Below, one piece after another: positions 25,692-34,183 of a DNA stretch of 64,000 bases; the stretch's first letter is position 1, and each line of letters begins with the position of its first letter. The notes beneath the pieces were generated by a model. The model ran no database searches, had not been told where the DNA came from, and saw nothing but the letters and a program-made list of their open reading frames with translations. The translations under genes were made by a program, and so were the position numbers. The DNA is taken from positions 3,162,001 through 3,226,000 of the forward strand of contig CP144169.1 of assembly GCA_039636785.1 (NCBI GenBank). The letters are read 5' to 3'. The DNA comes from Micrococcaceae bacterium Sec5.7 (lineage in GTDB: Bacteria > Actinomycetota > Actinomycetes > Actinomycetales > Micrococcaceae).

Positions 25692-26585
25692 TCAGGCGGC
25701 GCAGCCTTCCGGGCAGCGCAGGGTCTCCGGGTTCGACGCGCACCCGGCACAGTACAGGGTAAGCGTGCGGCAGCTGAGGTTAGAGCAGTTCTCGAACTTG
25801 CTGGTGGGTGCCGAGCAGCGGACGCACTCGCCGATGGTCTTGGCGTCCTCGCTGAATTCCAGGTGCATGCGCTTGTCGAACACGTAGAGGGAGCCTTCCC
25901 AAAGGCCCTTGTCTTTGAAGGTTTCGCCGTAGCGGACGATGCCGCCGTCGAGCTGGTAGACCTCTTTGAAGCCGCGGTTCACCATCAGGCTGGACAGCAC
26001 TTCGCAGCGGATGCCGCCGGTGCAGTAGGTGACAACCGGCTTGTCCTTGAGGGCGTCGTACTTGCCGGAATCGAGTTCCTTGATGAAGTCGTGGGTGGTG
26101 GCGACATCCGGAACAATGGCGTCCCTGAACTTGCCGATCTGCGCCTCGAAGGCGTTGCGGCCATCGAAGAACACCACCTCCTCGCCGCCCCTCTTCCTGG
26201 CGTCCACCAGATCGTGGAGCTCCTCGGGCTGCAGGTGTTTGCCGCCTCCCACCACGCCGTTCGCGTCGACTCTGAGTTCGCCGGGCGCACCGAAGGAGAC
26301 GATCTCGTCCCGGACCTTGACGCTCAGCCGCGGGAAGTCCTCCGCGCCGCCGTCGGACCATTTCACGTCGACGCCGTGGAAACCCTTGTACTCGCGGGTG
26401 GTCTTGAGGTACTGCTTGACCGCACCCATCTCGCCGCCGACTGTGGCATTGATGCCGTCCTTGGAAATCAGGATGCGGCCGGTCAGGCCGAGTTTCTCGC
26501 ACAGGGCGCGCTGCCACAGACGCACAGCGTCGGGGTCCGCGATCGGGGTAAAGCCATAAAAGAGCACAATTCGGTTCAAAGCCAC
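25692..26585 (-). CDS. trhO: Rhodanese-related tRNA uridine hydroxylase TrhO
   Basis: A 297-residue TrhO/YceA-family protein, which performs oxygen-dependent 5-hydroxylation of uridine 34 in certain tRNAs. It has the N-terminal acylphosphatase-like region ([14 protein letters not shown]), the rhodanese domain with the catalytic cysteine in [10 protein letters not shown], and the C-terminal cysteine-rich tail ([16 protein letters not shown]... CAGC) typical of the family. It starts with GTG and has only a weak ribosome site. It is not linked to neighbouring genes by overlap and lies convergent to the lipoprotein genes. Confidence 0.9.
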   Translation of the reverse strand: MALNRIVLFYGFTPIADPDAVRLWQRALCEKLGLTGRILISKDGINATVGGEMGAVKQYLKTTREYKGFHGVDVKWSDGGAEDFPRLSVKVRDEIVSFGAPGELRVDANGVVGGGKHLQPEELHDLVDARKRGGEEVVFFDGRNAFEAQIGKFRDAIVPDVATTHDFIKELDSGKYDALKDKPVVTYCTGGIRCEVLSSLMVNRGFKEVYQLDGGIVRYGETFKDKGLWEGSLYVFDKRMHLEFSEDAKTIGECVRCSAPTSKFENCSNLSCRTLTLYCAGCASNPETLRCPEGCAA

Positions 26586-26838
26586 GTATTTAAGGGTACT
26601 TGGTGCCCGGAAACCTGCGGAACCAGGCTCCCCGCAGGCGCGATCGTGGCAGCGATGAACACGGGCAACGGGAGTGGCATCCGGTACGCCGGCTCGCTGC
26701 GGGGGTGCTGAAGTTCCGCGGCTGTGGCCGGCGTCGCTTGCATCTGGCTTGGTCCGGTCCGGTCACAATTGCATAAGCAAGTCTGGTATCCGCGACTTAG
26801 CCCTGTTGCTTGTGGCAGCGCTGGAATAGTCTCATCTC

Positions 26839-27531
26839 ATGAGTCCAGATGCCATGGTTGAAGACATCACCCACCTTCTAGAAGTCTGGGTAACCGGCTG
26901 GGCCGGTTGCCGCGGTTATGAGACCAGCACTGAAGGTCGCTTCCCCGCCGCGTTTCGGGCGGACACCACGCAGGATTGGGAATATTTTGCGCACGATCCC
27001 TCGGATTCCGAGTTCGCAGAGCTGGCCACGAAGACGGCAGAGGCGCCGGCGAGGATCCTCACCATCCTGAGCAACGACGTCGCGCGCTACATGTTCCTGG
27101 CCCAAAAACACGGGCTGAACGTGACGTCGGCATCCCAGAGCATGATGATCGTGGACATGGAAACCCAGGACGCCGAGGACCCTTGGCTTTCCGCCGACGA
27201 CCTCTCGCTGGCAACTTCCGAGTCCAACGGCGTCCACCATGCCGTGGTCCATTCAGCAGAAACCGTCGCCGCCAGCGGGCGTGTTCTGGTGGTGGGCCAC
27301 ACCGCCGTATTCGACAAAATCGTCACCGAACCGGGCTTCCAGCGCCGCGGGCTAGGCAGCTTCATCATGAAAGCCCTTGCCGCGCAGGCGTTCGAACACG
27401 ATGTTGAAGACGGCCTGCTGCTGGCTTCGTTGGACGGCCAGAAGCTGTACTCGCACCTGGGGTGGAAGCCGGTGAGCAAGGTATTGATGCTGTCCGCATC
27501 CGGAGAGGGTTCGGACCTTTCCGTCGGCTGA
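26839..27531 (+). CDS. GNAT-family N-acetyltransferase
   Basis: A 230-residue protein. The C-terminal half is a GNAT fold with the acetyl-CoA loop TEPGFQRRGLGSFIMKAL (motif A) and YSHLGWKPVSK (motif B). The N-terminal 100 residues form a separate, unassigned domain rich in acidic residues (GCRGYETSTEGRF), seen in other actinobacterial proteins of this size. The substrate cannot be predicted. The ATG lacks a clear Shine-Dalgarno sequence. It precedes the helicase gene by 63 bp and may be co-transcribed with it. Confidence 0.8.
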   Translation: MSPDAMVEDITHLLEVWVTGWAGCRGYETSTEGRFPAAFRADTTQDWEYFAHDPSDSEFAELATKTAEAPARILTILSNDVARYMFLAQKHGLNVTSASQSMMIVDMETQDAEDPWLSADDLSLATSESNGVHHAVVHSAETVAASGRVLVVGHTAVFDKIVTEPGFQRRGLGSFIMKALAAQAFEHDVEDGLLLASLDGQKLYSHLGWKPVSKVLMLSASGEGSDLSVG

Positions 27532-27594
27532 CTTCCAGCCGGGATGGCGGGATCCGCCGGCCGGCGATTTCTGCCCTGGTGACAGAATGTTGAG

Positions 27595-30003
27595 GTGAAC
27601 CCACATGACTCGCTGATCCCGTTGCTGGGCGGCGGCCCGGACCCGGAACAGCTCCGTCATGTGCGCACCATCCCCGCCCGCCGCGCGGTCCATGAGCCCT
27701 GGCCGGAGTGGGCACATCCCGATCTCGTGGCGGCCTACGGTTCCCTCGGAATCCACGAGCCTTACCGTCACCAGATCCAGGCCGCCAACCTCGCCCATGC
27801 AGGAAAGCATGTGGTGATCGCCACGGGCACGGCTTCCGGGAAGTCGCTGGCCTACCAGCTGCCGGCGCTGGACGCGATCCACCGCTCGGAGCTCCGGGTG
27901 CTCTCCGAACCGGGCAAAATCCACGACGACGGCGCCGTCACCCTTTACCTGTCCCCCACCAAGGCCCTGGCTGCTGATCAGCTGGCCGCCATCCGCGCGC
28001 TGAAGCTACCTACCGTCAGGGCAGAAACATACGACGGCGACACTGACCCGGCCTCGCGCCGCTGGATCAGGGACCACGCCAACTTCATCCTGGCCAACCC
28101 GGACATGCTGCACTTCGGCATTCTGCCCAACCATCCGTGGTGGGCCGGCTTCTTCCGCAGGCTGCGGTACGTCATTGTGGATGAGGCGCACAGCTACCGT
28201 GGCGTGTTCGGCTCGCACGTGGCCAACCTGATGCGCAGGCTGCGCCGTATCTGCACGTACTACGGCGCCGGCACCTCCCATCCCGGTCCGGTGTTCATTG
28301 CGGCTTCGGCCACGGCGTCCGAACCCGGCACGTCCTTCGGGCGGCTGATCGGGGCGCCCGTCCGTGCGGTGTCCGAAGATTTCTCGCCCCACGGTTCCAC
28401 CACTGTGGCGTTCTGGGAGCCTGCCCTGACCGAGCTGCGGGGTGAGAACGGGGCCAAGGAACGCCGGACGGCCGTGGCTGAGACCGCCGATCTGCTGGCC
28501 AATCTGGTTTCCTCCCGCATCCGGACCATCGCCTTTATCAAGTCCCGGCGCGGGGCCGAGACCATCGCCTCCATCACCAAACGCCTGCTGAACGAAGTGG
28601 ATCCCAGCCTGCCCCAGCGCGTGGCGGCCTACCGATCCGGTTACTTGCCTGAGGAACGGCGGGCCCTGGAACGTGCGCTGCGGTCCGGCGAGCTGCTGGG
28701 TGTTTCCAGTACTTCGGCGCTCGAGCTGGGCATCGACATATCAGGCTTGGATGCCGTGCTGGTTGCCGGTTGGCCGGGGACGCGGGCATCGCTGTTCCAG
28801 CAGATCGGCCGGGCCGGGCGCGCGGGCCAGGACGCCATTGCTGCCTTTGTGGCCAGCGACGATCCGTTGGACACCTACCTGGTGAACCACCCCGAAGCCA
28901 TATTTGACGTCTCTGTTGAGGCCACGGTGTTTGATCACTCCAATCCTTACGTACTGGGCCCGCATCTGTGTGCCGCGGCCGCCGAGCTTCCCATCGGTAT
29001 GGCGGAGCTGGGGCTGTTCGGCGGCACTGCGGAGAAACTGCTGGACCAGCTGGTGGCCCAGGGATACCTGCGCAGGCGGCCGGCAGGCTGGTTCTGGACG
29101 CATCCGCAGAGCGCTGCCGCGATGGTGAATCTGAGGGCCGACGGCGGCGGACCTGTAAGCATTGTGGATGCGGATACGGGTTCACTGCTGGGCACCATGG
29201 ATTCGCCGCAGACCCACTATCAGGCGCACACCGGCGCCATTTATGTGCATCAGGGCGACAGCTATGTGGTGGAGCACCTGAACGAGGACGACCACTGCGT
29301 TATGGTGCGCCGGGCGAACCCTGACTACTACACCACGGCCCGGGACGTCACCCAGATCGAGGTGCTGGAAACGCAGCGAACGGCCCAGTGGGGCGATGTT
29401 GCCGTGCACTTCGGGGATGTGAAAGTGACGACACAGGTGGTCTCGTTCCAGCGCAAGGCGCTGATTTCGAATGAGATTCTGGGCGAGGAGCCGTTGCAGC
29501 TTGGCGCCAGGGATTTGTTCACGAAGGCAGTCTGGTTTGTGATGGACAACCGTTCGCTGACCGGCGCCGGACTCATTGAGGCACAGTTCCCGGGTGCCCT
29601 GCATGCTGCCGAACACGCCGCCATTGGTTTGCTGCCGCTGGTCGCATCGAGCGATCGCTGGGACATCGGTGGGGTGTCCACTGCGGTCCACGCGGACACC
29701 GGGGTGCCCACCATCTTTGTGTATGACGGACACCCCGGCGGCGCAGGATTCGCCGAGCGCGGCTTCGACAAGGCCAAGGTCTGGCTCGCTGCCACCCGGG
29801 ACGCCATCAAAGCCTGCGAGTGCGAATCCGGCTGCCCGTCCTGTGTGCAGTCACCGAAGTGCGGGAACAAGAACAACCCGTTGGACAAGGCTGCGGCGAT
29901 CACGCTCATCGAGGTGTTGTTGAAGGACGCTACTGAGCTGTTGGAAGCCGGGCCTGAACCAGGGCAGCTGGCCGGGCAGCCCGGCCCGCTGCCAGCGTTC
30001 TAG
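27595..30003 (+). CDS. DEAH-box helicase of the MrfA/YprA type
   Basis: An 802-residue superfamily 2 helicase with Walker A ATGTASGKS, LYLSPTKALAADQ (Ia), YVIVDEAH (II), FIAASATASEP (III) and QQIGRAGRAGQ (VI). The C-terminal domain (DUF1998 type) ends with four cysteines in CECESGCPSCVQSPKCGN, the zinc cluster of MrfA/YprA and Hrq1 relatives, which act in DNA repair such as mitomycin-adduct removal. This is the actinobacterial subgroup found beside Tad secretion genes, as here. It starts with GTG at 27595, overlapping a TGAGG site. It converges on the pilus operon with 12 bp between stops. Confidence 0.9.
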   Translation: MNPHDSLIPLLGGGPDPEQLRHVRTIPARRAVHEPWPEWAHPDLVAAYGSLGIHEPYRHQIQAANLAHAGKHVVIATGTASGKSLAYQLPALDAIHRSELRVLSEPGKIHDDGAVTLYLSPTKALAADQLAAIRALKLPTVRAETYDGDTDPASRRWIRDHANFILANPDMLHFGILPNHPWWAGFFRRLRYVIVDEAHSYRGVFGSHVANLMRRLRRICTYYGAGTSHPGPVFIAASATASEPGTSFGRLIGAPVRAVSEDFSPHGSTTVAFWEPALTELRGENGAKERRTAVAETADLLANLVSSRIRTIAFIKSRRGAETIASITKRLLNEVDPSLPQRVAAYRSGYLPEERRALERALRSGELLGVSSTSALELGIDISGLDAVLVAGWPGTRASLFQQIGRAGRAGQDAIAAFVASDDPLDTYLVNHPEAIFDVSVEATVFDHSNPYVLGPHLCAAAAELPIGMAELGLFGGTAEKLLDQLVAQGYLRRRPAGWFWTHPQSAAAMVNLRADGGGPVSIVDADTGSLLGTMDSPQTHYQAHTGAIYVHQGDSYVVEHLNEDDHCVMVRRANPDYYTTARDVTQIEVLETQRTAQWGDVAVHFGDVKVTTQVVSFQRKALISNEILGEEPLQLGARDLFTKAVWFVMDNRSLTGAGLIEAQFPGALHAAEHAAIGLLPLVASSDRWDIGGVSTAVHADTGVPTIFVYDGHPGGAGFAERGFDKAKVWLAATRDAIKACECESGCPSCVQSPKCGNKNNPLDKAAAITLIEVLLKDATELLEAGPEPGQLAGQPGPLPAF

Positions 30004-30015
30004 GCCGGCGGGGAC

Positions 30016-30387
30016 TCAGGGCGGAGGTCCGGCTCTGGCACGGCCTGTTGCCGCGCCCAACATGGTCCGGGCCGTCAACTCTGTCCGGACCTCAACTGTT
30101 TGGCCACCTCCTTCATTGCAGCTGAGCAGCCTTGCATCGTGACGCGCTGCCACCTCGGCCGCAACCGCGCACGGTTCACCAGTGGTCACTTCCCGCGCCG
30201 CGTCTGCGCCAGCCAAGGCAGCGAGATCTGCCGCTGTTGCAGCGCGGGAGGCCATCACTGCCGATTGCGCCAGGAGGAGCAGCATGGCCATGGCTATCAT
30301 GACCACCATGGCCAGGCCGGCAGCCAGCACAGTGCCGGACCCACGTTCCGAATGATCCGGCAATACGCCGCGCGCTTCCGGCCTCAT
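30016..30387 (-). CDS. TadE-like protein of the helicase/secretion neighbourhood (Rv3654c type)
   Basis: A 123-residue minor pilin-like protein. GSGTVLAAGLAMVVMIAMAM opens a single N-terminal membrane helix, followed by a small extracytoplasmic domain with two cysteines (EPCAV and LLSCNEG). It matches the Rv3654c-type TadE-like family known from the actinobacterial helicase/secretion locus. The ATG at 30387 overlaps the preceding gene's stop by four bases. The frame is open 66 codons upstream, but that part lies inside tadE and has no start signal. It is the last gene of the pilus operon. Confidence 0.82.
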   Translation of the reverse strand: MRPEARGVLPDHSERGSGTVLAAGLAMVVMIAMAMLLLLAQSAVMASRAATAADLAALAGADAAREVTTGEPCAVAAEVAARHDARLLSCNEGGGQTVEVRTELTARTMLGAATGRARAGPPP

Positions 30388-30914
30388 GCAACGGCACTCC
30401 GGCCGTAGCAGCGCGACTCCACGGTGTGCACAAAAGCCACCGGGGCGACCACCGCCGCGAGCGGCAAACTCGCCGCGGCCGATGATGCTGTTTCGGCGCG
30501 CGCCGAGGCTCTGGCCGTCAGTGTCCACGGCACCGTGGAGCCGAACGGTCCACCCGCCCGGTCCGAGACTGTCACGCGGAGCCATTCGCCGTCGGCCACC
30601 ACAGCCGCGGAGGCGGAAGCCCCCGCAAGCGTCCTGACAATCCCATCCACCGCCCCTGCACTTTCGCCTCGTGCGAGCGCCCGTGCACCCGCCCTGGCCG
30701 CTTCCTCCAGCCGCAGCTGGGTTACTCCGGCGGCGGATCCAGCCAGCAGCAGCGCCAGGAGCAGCAGAACTGCCGGCAGGACCACCGCTAGCTCCGCTGT
30801 CACCGCGCCCCTGGACCTGTCCCCGGTTCGGGATGTTCCGCCCCGGCCGGAGTTGACGGCGCCGCGGGCATTCCCCCGCCCGCGGACGTCATCGCCGCGA
30901 TGCACCGGGGTCAC
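30384..30914 (-). CDS. tadE: TadE-family minor pilin
   Basis: A 176-residue protein. After a 35-residue basic leader comes RGAVTAELAVVLPAVLLLLALLLAG, the TadE signature in which a Glu a few residues into the hydrophobic segment (AVTAE) recalls prepilin-peptidase sites. The rest is a small extracytoplasmic beta domain. GTG start, overlapping the pilin gene's stop by four bases, and its own stop overlaps the next gene by four. TadE-like pseudopilins prime or modulate Flp pilus assembly. Confidence 0.82.
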   Translation of the reverse strand: MTPVHRGDDVRGRGNARGAVNSGRGGTSRTGDRSRGAVTAELAVVLPAVLLLLALLLAGSAAGVTQLRLEEAARAGARALARGESAGAVDGIVRTLAGASASAAVVADGEWLRVTVSDRAGGPFGSTVPWTLTARASARAETASSAAASLPLAAVVAPVAFVHTVESRCYGRSAVA

Positions 30915-31240
30915 GGCAAGGCCAGTGCCGTACGGATGAGGTTCAGCAGGAATCCACGGACTTCGTCGCTCCGAAGAATGAAGACCAGCAGCCCGGCGAA
31001 CCCCACAGCTGCCAAAGTGGCGATGGCATATTCTGCGGTAGCCATCCCGGTCTCGGAGCCCGTCAGACCCTTGCGCGTGCGGCTGCGGACGCGTGGCTCC
31101 TCGCTGGCGCCCGGGTAAATCTCCAGGACGTCGGCCTGCCCCGGTTTCTTCTGCGCCACCGGATTAGCTCCCGTGTTGCCCGGACCGGCGGTGTTTGGAC
31201 GGGCGCTGTTTGCACCGAGGTTATTTGAACTGGTTGACAT
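30911..31240 (-). CDS. Flp-type pilin (DUF4244)
   Basis: A 109-residue protein, probably the main pilin. It has a long hydrophilic leader ending in GLTGSETG, then MATAEYAIATLAAVGFAGLL: a class III prepilin site (cleavage after Gly, Glu at +5) followed by the hydrophobic assembly helix. A short C-terminal tail follows, as in Flp pilins. The ATG at 31240 has AGGGAA upstream; an in-frame ATG five codons earlier is possible. The 155-bp gap between this gene and tadC is the largest inside the cluster and may hold a separate promoter, allowing higher expression of the pilin. Confidence 0.8.
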   Translation of the reverse strand: MSTSSNNLGANSARPNTAGPGNTGANPVAQKKPGQADVLEIYPGASEEPRVRSRTRKGLTGSETGMATAEYAIATLAAVGFAGLLVFILRSDEVRGFLLNLIRTALALP

Positions 31241-31395
31241 GGTGTTCCCTTTCATTGGTCCCGGCTGATTTACCGGTTGTTCCGACTCTCCCGGCCCGGA
31301 ATCAAACCGGTAAGAGTTGAGTTCGGCTAAGTGGATAAAACCTTGTAGGCGCTGATTGTGGAGGGATGGACATCCCTGTGGAGGAAGACTTCTGC

Positions 31396-32043
31396 CTAGG
31401 CTCCGGCCGGGATCAGGGCAAGCAGCACCGGCACGACGCCCAGGCAGATGAATGCAGGAAGCGAGCACAGCCCGAGCGGAATCACCAGCTTCACGCCCAG
31501 CGATGCAGCGCGCTTCTCCGCGGCTCTGAAGCGCTCGCGCCGCATCCTGGCAGCCTGCGCGTAGAGGATGGCAGACGAAGGCGCTCCCGTGAGTGCGGCA
31601 AAGCCCAGCGCATCCCGCAACGCCAGGATTTCCGGCGATCGGACCTCGGAGCTGCGCCAAGCTGTCTCCCAGTCGGCGCCGATGGCAAGCGCCGACACCA
31701 CAGGACGCAGCGAACGGCCGTATTCAGTCGACGCCGACGCGGCCACGAGTTCGAGGGAACGGCCAATGCCGGATCCGGCGTCGAGCATGGCGGCAACGAG
31801 TTCGAGCATCATGGCGGTGTCACGCAGGCCCTGCCGAGTGGACCGCGAGCCCTCTGGTTTGTCCGCACCGTCCCCGCCGCCGGGTACTTCTGCCCCGTCG
31901 GTGCCGCTCCAACTCCGCCGTCGATTGAGGAACCGTTTCCGCACCCGGGCACGGTCCGTGAACGCGAGGGCAGCAGCTGCGGCGAGAAGGGCCACCATCA
32001 GGACGCCCGGGAAAAATGCGCCCGGCAACAGTGCGCCCGTCAT
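31396..32043 (-). CDS. tadC: Type II secretion F-domain protein (TadC-like)
   Basis: A 215-residue inner-membrane platform protein of the Tad system. The T2SSF domain is recognised by LELVAAMLDAGSGIGRSLELVA with flanking helices and by the C-terminal membrane pair (LVIPLGLCSLPAFICLGVVPVLLAL). An N-terminal membrane helix is followed by a basic, Gly-rich linker. The ATG overlaps the tadB stop by four bases. With TadB it should form the membrane base on which the TadA motor works. Confidence 0.85.
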   Translation of the reverse strand: MTGALLPGAFFPGVLMVALLAAAAALAFTDRARVRKRFLNRRRSWSGTDGAEVPGGGDGADKPEGSRSTRQGLRDTAMMLELVAAMLDAGSGIGRSLELVAASASTEYGRSLRPVVSALAIGADWETAWRSSEVRSPEILALRDALGFAALTGAPSSAILYAQAARMRRERFRAAEKRAASLGVKLVIPLGLCSLPAFICLGVVPVLLALIPAGA

Positions 32044-32876
32044 GGCGACCCTGCACCGGCTGCGGACCGGACCAGCCGAGCCGACCAGATCCGGCCGGCG
32101 ACGGTCAGCGCAACGCCGGCGGCGAGGGCAGCCATGCCCAGGGGTGTGCCAAGCAGAATGGCCAGCGGGTCAACGCCCAGCGCGATTCCCAGCCCCAGCC
32201 CCAGCAGCGGAAGCCAGGTGAGCAGGCTGACCGTGGCCTTTGGCCCGGCCAAGGCTGTCTGCCTCGCGGCCTCAGCGTCGTCCTCGACTTCAAGCTGGGC
32301 TGCGAATCGGGTCAGGACATCCGCCAGAGGGCATCCGCTGGCCTCTGCGATGTCAAAGCATGCAGCCAGCTCCGACCAGATCCGGGGTTCGCGGCCGCCT
32401 GATTGGGGGAAAGCTGCCGCTCCAGCAGAACGGATGGCGTCCGCAACGGGGGAACCCCGGAGGGCGGCGGCGCGGGCAGCGGCTAGCATGGACAAGGATC
32501 CGGGACTGATTCGCGGACCCTCGGTGCGGCCGGCCGGCCTCCCGCCAGGATCACCGGCCACGGCGTAGACCAGCCACAGTTCGTCCCAGAGCCGCGCCGG
32601 TGTGCGCCCGCCCTTCAACAGAGCGGCAAGCTGCTGGACCACCAGCGTCATGGAGATGTGTGCCCCTCCCCGGTTGAAGCGACCGGCCGGCACGGCCCCT
32701 CCGAAGGCCCCGATCCGGCCGGAACGCCGTCGGATGGTCCTGGCAGCGAGCGTTGTGCCCTCGTCCCTGGCAGACCGTCCGCCCAGTGCATAACGCACTC
32801 GAGCAGCCAGCCCCCGCGGAGGCCGCAGGACGAGCCACAGCGCCAAGCCAATGACCGTCATCAACAGGGGAATCAT
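32040..32876 (-). CDS. tadB: Type II secretion F-domain protein (TadB-like)
   Basis: A 278-residue inner-membrane platform protein. An N-terminal helix (LLMTVIGLALWLVL) is followed by a basic stretch, then a T2SSF domain (LVVQQLAALLKGGRTPARLWDEL; FDIAEASGCPLADVLTRFA) and a C-terminal hydrophobic pair. The start overlaps the tadA stop by four bases and its stop overlaps tadC by four, so the three are read as one translational unit. Confidence 0.85.
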   Translation of the reverse strand: MIPLLMTVIGLALWLVLRPPRGLAARVRYALGGRSARDEGTTLAARTIRRRSGRIGAFGGAVPAGRFNRGGAHISMTLVVQQLAALLKGGRTPARLWDELWLVYAVAGDPGGRPAGRTEGPRISPGSLSMLAAARAAALRGSPVADAIRSAGAAAFPQSGGREPRIWSELAACFDIAEASGCPLADVLTRFAAQLEVEDDAEAARQTALAGPKATVSLLTWLPLLGLGLGIALGVDPLAILLGTPLGMAALAAGVALTVAGRIWSARLVRSAAGAGSP

Positions 32877-34183
32877 GCGGCAGCCCCTGATCCGGTTGGA
32901 ATCCGCTCGCCGAGCCGCGAGACACCGTTTTCTGGACGAGCCGCGCAGGCCGGCAGGGCAGCGCCATCTGGAAGTGCGACGCTGTCCAGTCCAAGTCGCT
33001 CAGCCAAGGTAGCCCATGCCGGACCAAAACTCACGTTGCTGCCGTGGACTTCCAGGGCAGCAGTTACGGCAAGCCCGCCGGCTTCGTCCCCCACTACGCC
33101 GATGCAGGCAACATGGCGCCCCCGCCCAGCCGACCTCTCCACATGGACAACCACATCCAGCGCACTGGCAGCCTGGAGCCGCACCGCGTCCTGACCCAGT
33201 CCGGCGAGCGCACCCAGCGCCGTGAGCCGGGCGGGGACGGCGGCAGCTGTATTGGCATGGATGGTGCCGCCACCGCCAGTGTGGCCGGTGTTCATCGCGG
33301 TGAGCAGTTCGCGGACCTCGGCGCCGCGGCATTCCCCCACCACCAGCCTGTCCGGGCGCATCCGAAGTGCCTGGCGCACCAGTTCACCCAGGTCCACCTC
33401 GCCGCCGCCTTCCAGATTTCCGTGGCGGGATTCAAGGGACACAACATGCGGGTGGACCGGATTGAGTTCGGAGGCATCCTCGATGAGCACCAGCCGTTCC
33501 CCGGGAGAGCAAAGCCCCAGCAGCGTCGACAGCAAGGTGGTCTTGCCGGAGCCGGTGGCGCCGCTGATGAGGAAACTCAGCCGCCGCTCCACCACCCGTT
33601 CAAGCACATCCTGGACCATCGGAGTGAACATTCCACCCGCGCGCAGCTCGTCCATGGAGAACACCTGTTCCCGCCGGATTCTGATGCTCAGCAGCGTTCC
33701 GACGGTCGAGATCGGAGGGAGGACAGCGTGGACCCGGTAGCCGCCGTCGAGCCTGACATCCACGCACGGCGAACCGTCGTCCAAACGGCGGCCACCGGCA
33801 GCCACCAAGCGGGACGCCAGCGCGCGGAGCTGTGCTTCGCCGGCAAACGCCACCGGAGCCCGTTCAATGCCCTTGCCGCGGTCAATCCAGACCGAGTCCG
33901 GGGCATTAACAAAGATGTCGGTCACCGTCGGATCCCGGGTGAGCTGCTGCAACGGGCCAAGCCCGTTCAGTTCGGCACTGATGCGCTCGACGGCGGCAAG
34001 GGACCCTGACGTTCCCAGCAGTTTGCCCGTGGCCTGCACTGCAGCCGCGACGCGGGAAGGGGTCACGGGTCCGGCGTCTGCCATGACCGATTCGCGGACA
34101 GATTCCAGCAACCCGGAGTCCATCACACGGGCCTGCCGGCGGCGGACGCCCAGGGAAGGAGGAACCGGCGAGTACCCGCTCAC
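32873..34183 (-). CDS. tadA: Tad secretion ATPase (TadA/CpaF, helicase/secretion neighbourhood type)
   Basis: A 436-residue type II/IV secretion ATPase that powers pilus assembly. It has Walker A SGATGSGKTTLLSTLL, the Asp-box-like LVLIEDASEL, Walker B region RPDRLVVGECRGAEVRELL and the His box TGGGGTIHANT. The N-terminal 120 residues contain the domain PTVTDIFVNAPDSVWIDRG typical of CpaF. It starts with GTG at 34183, overlapping the cpaE-like stop by four bases. The family is the actinobacterial form repeatedly found near a DEAH helicase. Confidence 0.9.
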   Translation of the reverse strand: MSGYSPVPPSLGVRRRQARVMDSGLLESVRESVMADAGPVTPSRVAAAVQATGKLLGTSGSLAAVERISAELNGLGPLQQLTRDPTVTDIFVNAPDSVWIDRGKGIERAPVAFAGEAQLRALASRLVAAGGRRLDDGSPCVDVRLDGGYRVHAVLPPISTVGTLLSIRIRREQVFSMDELRAGGMFTPMVQDVLERVVERRLSFLISGATGSGKTTLLSTLLGLCSPGERLVLIEDASELNPVHPHVVSLESRHGNLEGGGEVDLGELVRQALRMRPDRLVVGECRGAEVRELLTAMNTGHTGGGGTIHANTAAAVPARLTALGALAGLGQDAVRLQAASALDVVVHVERSAGRGRHVACIGVVGDEAGGLAVTAALEVHGSNVSFGPAWATLAERLGLDSVALPDGAALPACAARPENGVSRLGERIPTGSGAAA